A DNA stretch of 64,000 bases from Anadara kagoshimensis. Taxonomy: Eukaryota > Mollusca > Bivalvia > Arcoida > Arcidae. Location: NCBI GenBank assembly GCA_021292105.1, contig CM037874.1:34584185-34648184 (forward strand), read 5' to 3'. Made by a program: the position numbers and the translations under genes. The notes beneath the pieces were generated by a model. That model saw only the letters and a program-made list of their open reading frames with translations, was not told the origin of the DNA and ran no database searches. Of this stretch, positions 9,156-21,828 are shown piece after piece; position 1 is the first letter of the stretch; each line of letters starts with the position of its first letter.

Positions 9156-11206
9156 CTTCAGCAGTAATTCATTGTTTCGGAGATCAATTAAGATATAAAA
9201 TATCGATTAAATAACATTTGATCTCTGGAATATAAATAATGTATATAAGATAGATCATATTTTTTAAACAGAAAAGCTATCATTTCCATTTTATCTATTT
9301 GTCAATCAAAATTTGATTTGTATATTAGGAATAATCACCGGTAATATCTTGATGAAAAAACTCATTGATTCTGCAAGAATGCAATACATTCCTCGGTAAA
9401 GAACACCTGGAATCGGTTTCACAATCACTCCTTAACCAAGATATGGCAAACTTTGACAATATTTTTGCTACTACCTGCACTAAGTTTTATCAAAATTAAT
9501 AAGCTCAATGTTGTCTTCAATATGGCAATTTAATTTTTTGTATTTTTTCAAACTAGCTGTTTCAGTAATTTTTTTATCTTAAAACCATATTTTAAGGAAA
9601 TCTTTTAGAAAAGAAATGTTTATGAAACTTGAGCCGGTTTGTGTTGTTATTGCATAATGTCTTTTAGCATTTAAGATTTTGATTTTCTTTCCATTACCGT
9701 CTCGTTATTCTATTTTTTAATTTTCAATTGTCGTCTTTTTTATTGTTTTATTATTATGATATTTCAAAGAACGTGTTTTTAGCGCTAATTATGGATAAGC
9801 GTCTCTCAACGTCAAGGCTCGAACCCAACTCAGGACAAACATTATTGTTAGTACTTCAGTACGCTTGCCGAATGTTGCAATGGTTTTCTAGGGAAACCCG
9901 GTTTCCTCAAGCGTGTCTGTATGTGCGTGCGTGTGTGTGTACGTTATCTCTTTAATCTATTTAAGGTCTAGGTATCTATTTCTTAAATAATTCATGTTTT
10001 TCTGTCTCATCTATCTTGCTTATAATTTTTTGATTATCTAAATGAAATATGTTCATTCAGAAAATTCAAAAAATTGACGCATGATCTCATTACATATAAT
10101 TATCAACCATTAGCAGCATGAGTACGGTCCAACGCGTACGTTCGAATCCCATGAGATGCGTGAAATTGATATGATAAGGATATTTAATTTCAGGCCATAT
10201 CAAATTAATTTTTAGTTCTATGATTTGTTTTAAAAAATATATTTGAGGCGAGCGAACGATTAAAAATTAGAGATTTTTTAAAAGCAAAAGTATTGTTCAT
10301 ACAATGCATAACTGACAAAAGCTCGAATATAATTATGTTGAGTTGGCAAACTCCAATGTAATAAGAAGAAATAGGAAATCAATAACAAGGGTCCTAATAT
10401 GACAGTCTTAGTGGCGAAATTCGTCAATCAAAAATCCGCTGAATTATAAACGCACGCTGTCGTTCCGAACAGAATTTATGTTGAAAAATTCAATATCATT
10501 GACACGAAAATGAACCAGGTATGTCATGCGGAAATTTTACCTGAAATTTTTGCCTGAAAAACGATTTGAAACTTATTATAATTTTGTGTTTTGAATTACA
10601 GACAGGCAGATCCGACGAATTACAAATGAGTTTGGCATGGCCTTAAATATCACACGGCTGAGCGTCTATATTGCGATTTAAAGCACATTCCAAAAGGGGG
10701 TTAAAATTAGATAATAATTTATATTAATTTTGTGTTTTCCACTGATACACAATTGTCATAAATCTTTTTTTAAATATATTATCATTTTACCTTTATATCG
10801 ATAATTTAAAATAAAAAGCATATTGGCACTAGATTTTATATTTTAAAAACGCTTACAAATACATACGCTTTACAAACATATTTTTGTTTGTTTTATATAT
10901 ACATAATCACCTGCGTTCAATAAAATTTTATCCCAATTGCTCATTTAACACCTTTATATAAGGGATATCTGTCCATAAAGTCCATTTCACTGGTTCTCCT
11001 TTATACAAAAGTTTGATTATAGAATGTTTGGAAGATTTTGTTCATATATGAAGTCATTCCCCACCACTATGTAAAGTTTGGAAACATAAAAATCAAAGTA
11101 ATATCAACAAATAAGATACAATGTAGATTGAATCGATGCTCCGATTACTGCAGATTACGTTACTATTTAAAAATATTCTTCTGCATTTTAGTAATGATAC
11201 AACCAT
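9156..11206. other. Unit-conserved spacer, no gene
   Basis: AT-rich sequence shared with 19640-21709 and 29760-31816. Apart from the SINE remnant at 9790-9948 I see no gene, RNA or repeat of known type. The 75-residue ORF over the SINE is not a gene. Confidence 0.55.
9790..9948 (+). repeat. Truncated SINE remnant
   Basis: A box-B-like aaggctcgaacccaactc is followed by ggttttctagggaaacccgg and tttcctcaagcg, a phrase typical of mollusc SINE bodies, and ends in a GT-rich tract. Copies lie at 20292, 30396, 40921 and 51841. Confidence 0.6.
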
Positions 11207-11213
11207 AGAATGG

Positions 11214-11288
<75 letters not shown>
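11214..11288. repeat. (TTGA)n microsatellite
   Basis: An almost pure run of about 18 ttga tetranucleotides directly before a headless SINE. Its length differs between units (75, 102, 131 and 26 bp). Confidence 0.95.
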
Positions 11289-11289
<1 letters not shown>

Positions 11290-11306
11290 GGGTTTTTGAT
11301 GTTTTA

Positions 11307-11550
11307 AACAGGCAGTGACTATTTTTGTTCAAAGCATTCGACATTTAGAAATAATAGTCACGGGGTCCTTCGAAGAAACCTTAAATAACGATGCTCCGTG
11401 TCACGATAGACGCGACATGCTAAGGAACTCTCCTTTCGCTTTGCCTTAAGTTAGCTACAAAGGTTAAAAATTCTGTCACTTAACCTTTAACTGGTGAAAT
11501 CTCAATACCAGTGAAATATTCTTAGATGAGACGTAAAATTACATTCAGTA
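11307..11550 (+). repeat. Headless V-type SINE
   Basis: The body aggcagtgactatttttgtt, cattcgacatttagaaatga, then gtgtcacgatagacgcgac and ccagtgaaatattcttagatg, matches 60670-60925. The tRNA-like head is missing and replaced by the TTGA tract. Confidence 0.75.
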
Positions 11551-11830
11551 AATGAATAAACTCGTATTTGATTATGCAATCGATTGAAATGGTACAGTAA
11601 GGGTCGATCATTCCGAGGGTTTAACCACTATGGTTAACAGCGACATCTGACCTCTATAACATAAGAAAATGATGTACACACCTAAATCGAAAGTTTAATA
11701 CTTTTACTGGTAAAAATAATTGAAGGCTCGGCTTTTAAGATATAGATAATTAGTGACTGAAAATCTGCCGAGAGGTAAATGACAACTGTCGAGATATAGG
11801 TAACAACAGGCCAAAATAAGTTGAGTAATT

Positions 11831-12080
11831 GGTGTTTAACGTTCCAGTCAAAATGATCTCACTTATTGTCTATAGGCGAAGATGCAAACATTTTCTCTTT
11901 GTGTTGCACTGATAGCATTATACAACAAGAAGGTTTACTATCGTGCCACGCCTACCATGACACGTGACCTCGTTTCATTTAGGTTCTTGCCCAAAAGAAC
12001 CGAGCCTTTCATTTCGTTTTGTCAAGTGCTTGGATCAGGGCCGGTAGTGGTTCAAACTCACGACCTCTGAGTCAAAATGA
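11831..12080 (-). repeat. V-type SINE, minus strand
   Basis: The reverse complement gives the tail (ggaacgttaaacacc), the body (ggcttgac-like, cacgtgtcatggtaggcgtg) and, at the right, a box-B-like region around ggttcaaactcacgacctc. It is the same family as the plus-strand SINEs. Confidence 0.75.
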
Positions 12081-13330
12081 GATATCTCAATATAAATGAG
12101 GCAATAATTCGTTAGCTTAGTGTTGAACTTTATGTTTTTTTAAATAAAAATATGAATTTGTTTGTATGTTGATTATAGACAGTGTGTAAAGGAGAACTAC
12201 ACTAGGAAGAAGACCAAGTTTTAAGAGACGATCAAAAATCTATTTGAAACAATCAATTAGTATTTGTTTAACAATAATACACTAACTATACCCTTTTGAA
12301 ATCGTTTCCTCAACAAAACACCTACAAAACGACGTCGGGGGTGTCTCTTAGGTCTTTAATTGAAGTAACAACTAAACAAATAAAATACATGTACTGGTTA
12401 ACCACAAAACATATAATTATTTCCCCTTTATTCTTTTTATCTGAAATAACACCTGTTTAAACTAAAACTGTCAGTGATCCCCACCTCTAAAATAGCTAAA
12501 AAGTCTAACACTGTGCTAAAGAAAAAAATGTCGGCGAAATTCGGTTACCGAGTACCCGAGTTACAGTATGGATAACTAGTGATACAGTCTATTATGAGTA
12601 ACTATTGTGGATAGGGAAATTTCACCCAAGAGGTTGCATATTTTAGCCGAGACTATGACAGAAATATTCAACCTCGAGGGATTTTCCTATCCTACAAGGA
12701 TAATCGATTCTTTTTCTTCCATTTTGATGACAATTTTTGGTTTCAAAAATAAGTAACATCGGTATCGACGCCATTTTTGCAAATTTAACTTATATTTTAA
12801 CGTTTTACATAAAAATAAATATAACCATCAGACAAAATGAACCTAGTTTTGGTTTATACAAACCGTATGAACTAAAAAGAACATTTATTTATTAAAATCT
12901 CCTAACATAAACATATGAAACGCAATGAACAATTCTAAATTTTTGTGACTCAAGTGTAATTTTTCCGGAAGACGAAGTTATGTCCGCACGTGTAGATGAC
13001 GATAAGCACGTGGAGTAGAGGATACACACGTGGAGGTGAAGATAGAAATTTCTACCATCATTTCCCCAAATGGAAATCTTTATCGCAAACATATTAAGAT
13101 GGAAGATAGAGAATTCAAGCTTCGTTTTTTCAAGCGGAAGAAAGGGTCAAACTAACATTAGCTGCTCGTTCTGTACTAATTCGTTAGCTCATTGAAGTTT
13201 TGCACTTTCGCCAGGACTTTACTATAGTTGGTTAACTATCATCTAATAACAACATAATGGCTATTGGTTTGACCCAAAATCACTTTTCTATCAAGATTAA
13301 TATGTTTTCTTCCTTCCTGGTGTAATTTTG
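12081..13330. other. Unit-conserved spacer with hairpin
   Basis: No supportable gene. Homologous to 22611-23884. It includes the hairpin at 12597-12706. Relative to unit 3 it lacks about 45 bp near 12580. Confidence 0.55.
12597..12706. repeat. Hairpin-forming inverted repeat
   Basis: Arms: ggatagggaaatttcaccca (from 12609), and ggttgcatattt pairing to aaatattcaacc and gggattttcctatcc (to 12692). The outer part near gtaactattgtgg pairs less well. The loop is about 20 nt. Confidence 0.65.
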
Positions 13331-13580
13331 GCTACAACCGTAGCACAGTTAGTATAGTGCTCATTTCGTATGGGGGATATCATGGGTTCGAACCTAGGTC
13401 GTTTCTGACCAAGAGTTGAAAAATGTCCAACCACGCGGTATTAAGAAATAAATGTTACGGGGTCCTTTCGATTAGACATGAAAACGACAGAAACAATTTC
13501 TGTTACTTCACCTATAGCTGGTGACGGCTCCATATAGTTAAATTTCTTGACTGGGATTTTAAACCCCATTCAATCAGTCA
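13331..13580 (+). repeat. tRNA-headed V-type SINE
   Basis: The tRNA-like head has box A tagcacagttagtatagtg (13341) and an excellent box B, GGGTTCGAACCT (13384-13395). The body and the tail gactgggattttaaacccc follow. It is the best-preserved head in the window, together with the copy at 23885. Confidence 0.85.
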
Positions 13581-13612
13581 TTATTGTATTTTGTTTTATT
13601 TTTGACATACAA

Positions 13613-13799
13613 TACAGAACTGTCAACAGTTGCACTCTCAGGTTACGATGCTTGGCTGAGAGTGATTGAGGTATGGATACCAAATTGCCAAAAAATGGAT
13701 ATCAACTGCCAAAAAGCTATCAAGCTATCAAACGAAAGGTCGACATGAGCTGACACTTCAAATTCGATACCTATGTGTTAAAATTTCGACAGGTCTGTA
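13613..13799. repeat. 186-bp MITE
   Basis: TIRs tacagaactgtcaacagttg and aaatttcgacaggtctgta, slightly decayed. Abuts the minisatellite. Confidence 0.75.
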
Positions 13800-13804
13800 C
13801 AGTA

Positions 13805-15138
13805 CATGTAGTTTATAGTGTCATGAAATATATTGCTAACAAAACGGAGGACTGTCCAATATCACCAATGGGTTGGGTATAGATGTTGTCACCCATGTAG
13901 TTTATAGCGTCATGAAATATATTCCTAACAAAACGGAGGAATGTCCAATATCACCAATGGGTTGGGTATAGATGTTGTCACCCATGTTGTTTATAGCGTC
14001 ATGAAATATATCGCAAACATAACGGAGGAATGTCCAATATCACCAATGGGTTGGGTATAGATGTTGTCACCGATGTAGTTTATAGCGTCATGAAATATAT
14101 TCCTAACAAAACGGAGGAATTTTCAATATCACCAATGGGTTGGGTATAGATGTTGTCACCCATGCAGTTTATAGCGTTATGAAATTTATTGCCAACAAAA
14201 CGGAGGAATTTCCAATATTACCAGTGGGTTGTGTATAGATTTTGTTACCCATGTAGTTTAAAGCGTCATGAAATATATTGCTAACAAAACGGAGGAATGT
14301 CCAATATCACCAATGGGTTGGGTATAGATGTTGTCACCCATGTAGTTTATAGCGTCATGAAATATATTGCTAACAAAACGGAGTAATGTCCAATATCACC
14401 AATGGGTTGGGTATAGATGTTGTCACCCATGTAGTTTATAGCGTCATGAAATATATTGCTAACAAAACGGAGGAATGTGCAATATCATCAATGGGTTGGA
14501 TATAGATATTGTCACCCATTTAATTTATAGCGTCGTGAAATATATTGCTAACAAAACGTAGGAATGTCCAATATCATCAATGGGTTGGGTATAGATGCTG
14601 TCACCCATGTAGTTTATAGCGTCATGAAATATATTGCTAACAAAACGGAGGAATGTCCAATATAACCAGTGGGATGGGTATAAATGTTGGTACCCATGTA
14701 GTTTATAGCGTCATGAAATATATTGCTAACAAAACGGAAGAATGTCCAATATCACCAATGGTTTGTGTATAAATGTTGTCACCCATGTAGTTTATAGCGT
14801 CATGAAATATATTCCTAACAAAACGGAAGAATGTCCAATATCACCAGTGGGTTGGGTATAGATGTTGTCACCCATGTAGTTTATAGCGTCATGAAATATA
14901 TTGCTACAAAATAAAGGAATGTCCAATACCACCAATGGGTTGGGTATAGATGTTGTCACCCATGTAGTTTATAGCGTCATGAAATATATTGCCAACAAAA
15001 CGGAGGAATTTCCAATATCACCAATGGGTTGGGTATAGATGTTGTCACCCATGTAGTTTATAGCGTCATGAAATATATTCCTAACAAAACGGAGGAATGT
15101 CCAATATCACCAATGGGTTAGGTATAGATGTTGTCACC
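13805..15138. repeat. 89-bp minisatellite, 15 monomers
   Basis: 1334 bp equals 15 times 89 almost exactly. Variant monomers (for example with gcagtttatagcgtt or ttaatttatagcgtcg) recur in other units in a similar order, showing that higher-order blocks were duplicated together with the unit. Confidence 0.97.
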
Positions 15139-15493
15139 CATTTTCTAGTTACGTGAAATGAGTAATTTTTGTGGTATCCAATTTTTTGTTGTTCGAACGA
15201 AAATTCCATTTTCGTAAGGTGATAAATTCGTGGTTTTTGCTTAAGGTTTAAGGTAATTTCCCAATCTATATTACTTATATATTCCTATTTACAAAGGTGC
15301 ATATAAATATGTGGTTCATGGTATGAACTTAAACAGCGAAAATTGTGAAAGAACAAAAATAATGATTTAACAGTTTTATTATAATTACATTTTATACCAG
15401 TTTTAATTTTACAGCACTAGACCAATTTTTATCTATTTCAATTTCATGTTTTTATTTTTAGTAAAAAAAAACACTGGTATCAACACAAATGTC
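15139..15493 (-). other. 3' flank of copy 2
   Basis: The poly(A) signal AATAAA on the minus strand is tttatt at 15375-15380, about 114 bp past the stop. No other feature. Confidence 0.6.
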
Positions 15494-16693
15494 TCACGTT
15501 TTAATTAATTTTCTGATTTCATTATAAATTCTCCAAACTCTTCTCAACTGATTAGTGTCTTTAAAACCGTGAGATGTAATAACGTTTATAAAACCTTTTT
15601 CAGAGGGTTTGATTTTTTTAACCCGAAACTCATTATTTCCTAATAATTCAATTTTTAATTTATATGCAACAATGCCTAAATATACATCGTCTAACCGAAA
15701 CAGTTGTGTGTACTGAATTGCTATCTGCATATCAGTAATGACATCCAAAGACATAACGTATGAACCTGCGTTTATAAATGATGGGTAATTTTTAAAAGGA
15801 TATTCTAAACGGGAAACGTACCATTTTAATTTCGGATTCCGAACTGGTAATGGAATCCGATAAACATTCCCCATGAATAAATGTTTCACTTCCTCCTTTG
15901 ATAATTGTTTTAAATTTTTAACAAGATTTTCAGGCGATACAAAGTAATCGTCATCCACAAATAAGACGAAGGTAGCCTGTTTACAATAGGTGGTTATCCA
16001 GTTCAAAGCCCCGATAGCTTTCAAAGTGTTGTTATTATAATCATCATAAAAATCGTATTGTACCACATCATTGTATCTTTTACACTCCATGTTTGTATTT
16101 GATTCCACCGCCTTACTCTTTGATAACCCAACAACAAAAATCCGTCTTACAATAAACTCGTCTACGATAAGCTCTTTTCCCCATGTTTCTCTTATAACTC
16201 TTCGCCGTTCTAAATTCTGCGCAGCCGATTTAACCACAAATAAAATTAATTTGGATGCGTTTGATTCTAAGTTACACTTTTTATCACAATTTTTTATCAC
16301 TTTATTCTTAAAAGTGTTAATTGGTTTATGAAATACTTTTCCTTCACTTTTGATATCTTTCACTAATTTAACCATATCAACATTTAACGGATAATTGAAA
16401 TTGGCAAGGTTTCCCTCCTTCTTTTCGATTCCTTTCTCCTTTTTAAATTTGTTTTGCATTTTGATCGGAATAGCCGCTGTTGTGACACGAGTTTCTGCAC
16501 TTTGCTGTGTAAAATTTTTCACTGTTACGTTTTCGGAAATATTAAAAACATTTTCGGGCTTGCAAGTACATTCAGTTGCACGAAATTGTCTAGAAAGTTC
16601 AATTTTCAAATTTAAATATAATATCGTGATTCCAATTAAAAAGCATATACATTCTTTGGATTTGCATTTAAATATATATCGAATATTCCGCAT
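15494..16693 (-). CDS. GT31 beta-1,3-glycosyltransferase (brainiac-like), copy 2
   Basis: Encodes 399 residues in a single exon. All catalytic motifs match copy 1 (RRRVIRETWG, IFVVGL, VDDDYF, YPSFINAGSYVMS, FRLDDVYLG). It differs from copy 1 by a three-codon shorter cytoplasmic/anchor junction (KSKECICFLIG instead of KSKDYLKWIWFLIG). That form is shared with copies 3 and 5 and defines a subgroup. One change lies next to a motif: YLGIVAY where the other copies have YLGIVAH. The protein is identical to copy 5 except for that residue as far as I can see, so the two genes are very recent duplicates or have been homogenised by conversion. Likely a Golgi type II membrane enzyme; acceptor unknown. 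Confidence 0.95.
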   Translation of the reverse strand: MRNIRYIFKCKSKECICFLIGITILYLNLKIELSRQFRATECTCKPENVFNISENVTVKNFTQQSAETRVTTAAIPIKMQNKFKKEKGIEKKEGNLANFNYPLNVDMVKLVKDIKSEGKVFHKPINTFKNKVIKNCDKKCNLESNASKLILFVVKSAAQNLERRRVIRETWGKELIVDEFIVRRIFVVGLSKSKAVESNTNMECKRYNDVVQYDFYDDYNNNTLKAIGALNWITTYCKQATFVLFVDDDYFVSPENLVKNLKQLSKEEVKHLFMGNVYRIPLPVRNPKLKWYVSRLEYPFKNYPSFINAGSYVMSLDVITDMQIAIQYTQLFRLDDVYLGIVAYKLKIELLGNNEFRVKKIKPSEKGFINVITSHGFKDTNQLRRVWRIYNEIRKLIKT

Positions 16694-16775
16694 TTTACAT
16701 GTGTGTTAACAACTCAGCTGGTTGTCAGCAACTGCACTCATATAACATACACGTAATTCTATTTTCTTATATAGG
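16694..16775 (-). promoter_or_regulatory. TATA promoter and 5' leader of copy 2
   Basis: TATA box CCTATATAAG on the minus strand at 16775-16766, with initiator-like TGCAGTTG downstream. It has the aacaactcagctgg leader form shared with copies 3, 5 and 6, not the longer form of copies 1 and 4. Confidence 0.7.
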
Positions 16776-16974
16776 CAAACAACATTGACCTGAAATCAGA
16801 ATATTCATAGAGGATGATCTACCCTATACATGGGTAGTGTTAGGATTCGCATTTAATTCATAAACAATACATGATAGACAAAATAAACACAAGTTTTCCC
16901 TATACGTAAATGTAATGGTCTATAATAAATATTGAAATTTAAAGTCAAGCAGACAGCTAAATGTTGTTTGCTTA
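16770..16974. repeat. Promoter-associated MITE (family M), copy 2
   Basis: The same inverted-end structure as at 6449-6654. The right end reads agacagctaaatgttgtttg. Confidence 0.7.
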
Positions 16975-17080
16975 AACAAACATATTAAGTTACACAGGTA
17001 AATGTAATCAATAGCCACTGGTATTTGTTATTTGTTATAAATAATGCACAAAGTTTAAAGAAAGCCCAAAAGGTTAATCA

Positions 17081-18018
17081 ATAAATAAAAAAATACAAGG
17101 GAAAAAATGCAAATAAATGCAGTATAATGCAAGAAAATAAATAACGTGAAAAAAAGGGGTAAAAACTCGAATTATTAAAAGTGTCATTACTGAAGTATTT
17201 ATAACATGACAACATTCAGAAAATTCAAAAATTTCAAATTCGAAAAAAGCATAATAACGGGAATAAACCCGAAAGAAAGGCTTTACAAAAGAGTAATCGC
17301 GCAAAGAAATGCGCAACAACGTATACGAAAGGCGTCAAACGTGACAGAAATGCGTTAAAAACACGACAGAAAGGGTCAAGAACACAACAGAAAGACGTGA
17401 CAACACCAAAATGTCGTTATTGTGCAAAATAGTTTAATAACGAGAGAAGACGTTATAACACGACAAAATACGTTATAGCACGAAAGAATTGAGTTATAAC
17501 GTAAAATTGCGTTATAGCGCGAACGAAATGCGTGATAACAAGGAAGAAAAGATCTATTGTTTGAAAAAAATGTATTATAACGCATAAAAACGTTATAACG
17601 CGAAAGAAATGTGTAATAACTCGAATAAAGGTGTAACAACGCAAATTAATTAATGATAATGCGTTATTACCTTTTTAATTTAAGTTATGATGCCTTTTTA
17701 TTCGCTACATAGCGGAATTTTTTCCGCTTTTCTTTTTCACTATTACCCTTTTGAAGTATTACGCTTTTCTTTTTGCTTTTAATTTACGTTATTGTGCACT
17801 CCTTTAGTAAGCGTTATTGCGGCTTTCCTTTCTTTCGCGTTATGACACCTTCCACTCCAATAATCAAGCCTTTTAATTCGTGTTATTACACCTTTCGTTC
17901 TCGTTATTACGTCTTTCATTTGCGTTATAACGCTCGTCGTTTTCGTTATTACAACCTTTAATTCGCATTATAACACCTTACATTCGCATATTTGCATTAT
18001 TTCGCTTTTTATTGTTTA
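17081..18018. repeat. Foldback-like element, copy 2
   Basis: Inverted arms of degenerate ~20-bp repeats, turning over near 17650 (aattaattaatgataatgcg). It is longer than copy 1 because the left arm keeps an extra stretch around 17370-17530 (acgttataacacgac, gcgttatagcgcgaac). ORFs here of the ITxFxRVITHF type are translations of the repeat, not genes. Confidence 0.65.
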
Positions 18019-18385
18019 AAAACCATGAAACTAATAGTCTATCGTAGTTGTATCTGCATCACGTGATGCATGTACATTTATCTGCTGGAATTTCTTTCCC
18101 ATGGTTCAATTTATATACAAAACATACATTTTATACCATAGACAACTTTATATAAAATGTAATTTAAAGCTGATTTTTATTATGATAAATCTTATATAGT
18201 TGTTTTGAAAAAAAGCAAACAATATAAGACTGCATCAGTTTAATAATGTGAAAAGACATTTTTATAACGGATTTTAGTACTTTAGTTTCAATGTTTTTTA
18301 TGTTAGGTGAATTATGTAAACACAGTAAGGAGTCCATTATAGTAGCATTTAAGGGCTTTTGTAACACTATAATAAAATAAACAAA
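18019..18385. other. Unit-conserved spacer with E-box palindrome
   Basis: No gene. Palindrome GCATCACGTGATGC at 18056-18069. Confidence 0.55.
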
Positions 18386-18948
18386 AATATAAGATCACAA
18401 TCCAAAAGTAAAGTAAAAACTTTAAAAACTAGCAAATTAAGATACAAACGTAAACAACACCAGAAAAGTGAGGAAATGTGCTTCGGAAAGGTAAGCAGCT
18501 CCTGTTTAGCAAGCTACATACGCCAGGTATGAAATTAAAAGCAAAGGTAAAATGGAACTATAGGGCGTCAAACATATCCACGGAATTTTTTGACACAGAG
18601 ACATTAAAAACAAACATACTAATCTATGTCCGAATCACAATCAAGAAGCATAGTAAAAACTTTGGAACTGACAAGTTAGGTTAGACAGTCGAACTTTCAA
18701 CAGGGATGTGGGACGGGGTGCTCCAGAAGGGTAAGCACCTCCTGTTTAGCTAGCTACACCCGTCACGTGTGTAATCAAAATTATGTGAAAGGAACATAAA
18801 ACAATGGGACCTCACAACATTGTGAAAATGGCCATAGAACTATTTTAATGCATTAGGTTAACACTTTTTTGTAAGCAGCTTGCTTCGTTGTTTGAAATTA
18901 TCGTAGTGGGAATTAGCTCTACCGTAGCGTATTAAATGTGACAAAATA
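18386..18948 (+). repeat. Dispersed repeat X, two tandem copies
   Basis: As at 7905-8460, with near-identical sequence. Confidence 0.65.
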
Positions 18949-19374
18949 CACTTTCGACGGGTCCGTTCTGTAGATTCTTTTGTATTCATTCATGTTGGTA
19001 GACGTTAACTTATGTTATAAGTAAATGAATGTTAATGAATTATTTAGTATTTTTAAACATACATTCTTTTTGCTAAACGTTACCTAGTATTGTATACATA
19101 CATTTTCATAAGTAATTGAAAGATGATAAATTAATTAGTATTTTAAACAATAAATTAAATATAAACACTTGTAAGTATACCGCACGTCCTTAAATTGAAA
19201 ACTTATTGAGTTTATTTGTCATATCGATTGAAAGAATTACAGGTTCATTTTTCGTCATGTTTTACAAGGAATCAAATCAAATAGACAATAACGTCATGAT
19301 TTTGAGTTGTTTATCTTACAATAAACATTCTTTTGCATATCTTTTCAAAGTACAGACCTGTCAAAAGTTTAACA
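18949..19374. repeat. ~430-bp inverted-repeat element
   Basis: Ends acactttcgacgggtccgtt and gtacagacctgtcaaaagtt. No conserved ORF. Confidence 0.55.
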
Positions 19375-19450
19375 CTAAAGCAACGATTATGTAAACTTAA
19401 TTGTAGAAAAAAGCACTTGTATGCTAACTGAAATAAAGGTATTGAATAGT

Positions 19451-19639
19451 GTAAGCAAACATTATTGACCTGTCCGTTTGACCTTTAATTTATTTAATTT
19501 ATTATGGACCAGTATATTTATATATAGGGAACACATGTGTTTATTTCATCTATATTAAGGCAAATATAACCATGTAATGAATTGATCGTCGTATATGAAT
19601 AGTTTTAATAAAAGGTCAAGCGGGCAGGTCGATGTTGTC
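19451..19639. repeat. MITE family M, second copy in unit 2
   Basis: Ends gtaagcaaacattattgacc and ggtcaagcgggcaggtcgat, as at 8964. Confidence 0.75.
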
Positions 19640-21709
19640 TCTCTTCAGCAGTAATTCATTGTTTCGGAGATCAATTAAGATATAAAATATGGATTAAATG
19701 ACATTTGATCTCTGGAATATAAAAAATGTATATAAGATAGATCATAGTTTTTAAACAGAAAAGCTATCATTTCCATTTTATCTATTTGTCAATCAAAATT
19801 TGATTCGTATATTAGGAATAATCACCGGTAATATCTTGATGAAAAAACTCATTGATTCTGCAAGAATGCAATACATTCCTCGGTAAAGAACACCTGGAAT
19901 AGGTTTCACAATCACTCCTTAACCAAGATATGGCAAATTTTGACAATATATTTGCTACTACCAGCACTAAGTTTTATCAAAATTAATAAGCTCAATGTTG
20001 TCTTCAATATGGCAATTAAATTTTATGTATTTTTTCAAACTAGCTATTTCAGTAATTTTTTTTATCTTAAAACCATATTTGAAGGAAAATCTCAGCAAAG
20101 AAATGTTTATGAAACTGGAGCCGATTTAGATTTAATTAGCATGTTGTGTTATTGCATAATGTCTTTTAGCATTTAAGATTTTGATTTTCTTTCCATTACC
20201 GTCTCGTTATTCTATTTTTTAATTTTCAATTGTCGTCTTTTTTATTGTTTTATTATTATGATATTTCAAAGAACGTGTTTTTAGCGCTAATTATGGATAA
20301 GCGTCTCTCAACGTCAAGGCTCGAACCCCACTCAGGACAAACATTATTGTTAGTACTTCAGTACGCTTGCCGAATGTTGCAATGGTTTTCTAGGGAAACC
20401 CGGTTTCCTCAAGCGCGTCTGTATGTGCGTGCGTGTGTGTGTACGTTATCTCTTTAATCTATTTAAGGTCTAGGTATCTATTTCTTAAATAATTCATGTT
20501 TTTCTGTCTCATCTATCTTGCTTATAATTTTTTGATTATCTAAATGAAATATTTTCATTCAGAAAATTCAAAAAATTGACGCATGATCTCATTACATATA
20601 ATTATCAACCATTAGCAGCATAAGTACGGTCCAACGCGTACGTTCGAATCCCATGAGATGCGTGAAATTGATATGATAAGGATATTTAATTTCAGGCCAC
20701 ATCAAATTAATTTTTAATTCTATGATTTGTTTTAAAAAAAATATTTGAGGCGAGCGAACGATTAAAAATTAGAGATTTTTTAAAAGCAAAAGTATTGTTC
20801 ATACAATGCATAACTGACAAAAGCTCGAATATAATTATGTTGAGTTGGCAAACTCCAATGTAATAAGAAGAAATAGAAAATTAATAACAAGGGCGAAAGT
20901 CTTAGTGGCGAAATTCGTCGATCAAAAAATCCGCTGAATTATAAACGCACGCTGTCGTCCCGAACAGAATTTATGTTGAAAAATTCAATATCATTGACAC
21001 GAAAATGAACCAGGTATGTCATGCGGAAATTTTACCTGAAATTTTTGCCTGAAAAACGATTTGAAACTTATTATAATTTTGTATTTTGAATTACAGACAG
21101 GCAGATCCGACGAATTACAAATGAGTTTGGCATGGCCTTAAATATCACACGGCTGAGCGTCTATATTGCGATTTAAAGCACATTCCAAAAGGGGGTTAAA
21201 ATTAAATAATAATTTATATTAATTTTGTGTTTTCCACTGATACACAATTGTCATAAATCTTTTTTTAAATATATTATCATTTTACCTTTATATCGATAAT
21301 TTAAAATAAAAAGCATATTGGCACTAGATTTTATATTTTAAAAACGCTTACAAATACATACGCTTTACAAACATATTTTTGTTTGTTTTATATATACATA
21401 ATCACCTGCGTTCAATAAAATTTTATCCCAATTGCTCATTTAACACCTTTATATAAGGGATATCTGTCCATAAAGTCCATTTCACTGGTTCTCCTTTATA
21501 CAAAAGTTTGATTATAGAATGTTTGGAAGATTTTGTTCATATATGAAGTCATTCCCCACCACTATGTAAAGTTTGGAAACATGAAAAATCAAATTCATAT
21601 CAACAAATAAGATACAATGTAGATTGAATCGATGCTCCGATTACTGCAGATTACGTTACTATTTAAAAATATTCTTCTGCATTTTAGTAATGATGCAACC
21701 ATAGAATGG
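19640..21709. other. Unit-conserved spacer, no gene
   Basis: Homologous to 9156-11206. Only the SINE remnant at 20292-20450 is recognisable. Confidence 0.55.
20292..20450 (+). repeat. Truncated SINE remnant
   Basis: Box-B-like ggctcgaaccccactcagg, then ggaaacccggtttcctcaag. Copy of 9790-9948. Confidence 0.6.
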
Positions 21710-21812
<103 letters not shown>

Positions 21813-21828
21813 GGGTTTTTAATGTTTT

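Larger units (their letters stand above)
6374..16693 (-). repeat. Tandem duplication unit (gene 1 start to gene 2 start)
   Basis: This 10,320-bp block recurs with the same internal order in the next interval, 16694-26788, with very high identity by eye over most of its length. It is the most complete unit and carries every component named in the summary. Confidence 0.95.

Noticed and set aside
9728..9955. 75-codon ORF conserved in units 1-3
   Set aside because: It overlaps a SINE remnant with a box-B-like motif. Conservation reflects the recent duplication only, and the frame is not kept in units 4 and 5.
11093..11344. ORFs with INQSINQS repeats (also 21595-21867 and 31791-32003)
   Set aside because: Translation of the TTGA microsatellite.
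13331..13405. Possible tRNA gene (good box A and box B)
   Set aside because: No plausible acceptor stem or anticodon arm, and the sequence continues into a SINE body and tail. It is a tRNA-derived SINE head.
17376..17644. ORFs with ITHFFRVIT-like repeats (also 48849-49117, 57699-57926, 7284-7469)
   Set aside because: Translations of the foldback-like arms. The repeat is degenerate and the frames are not conserved between units.
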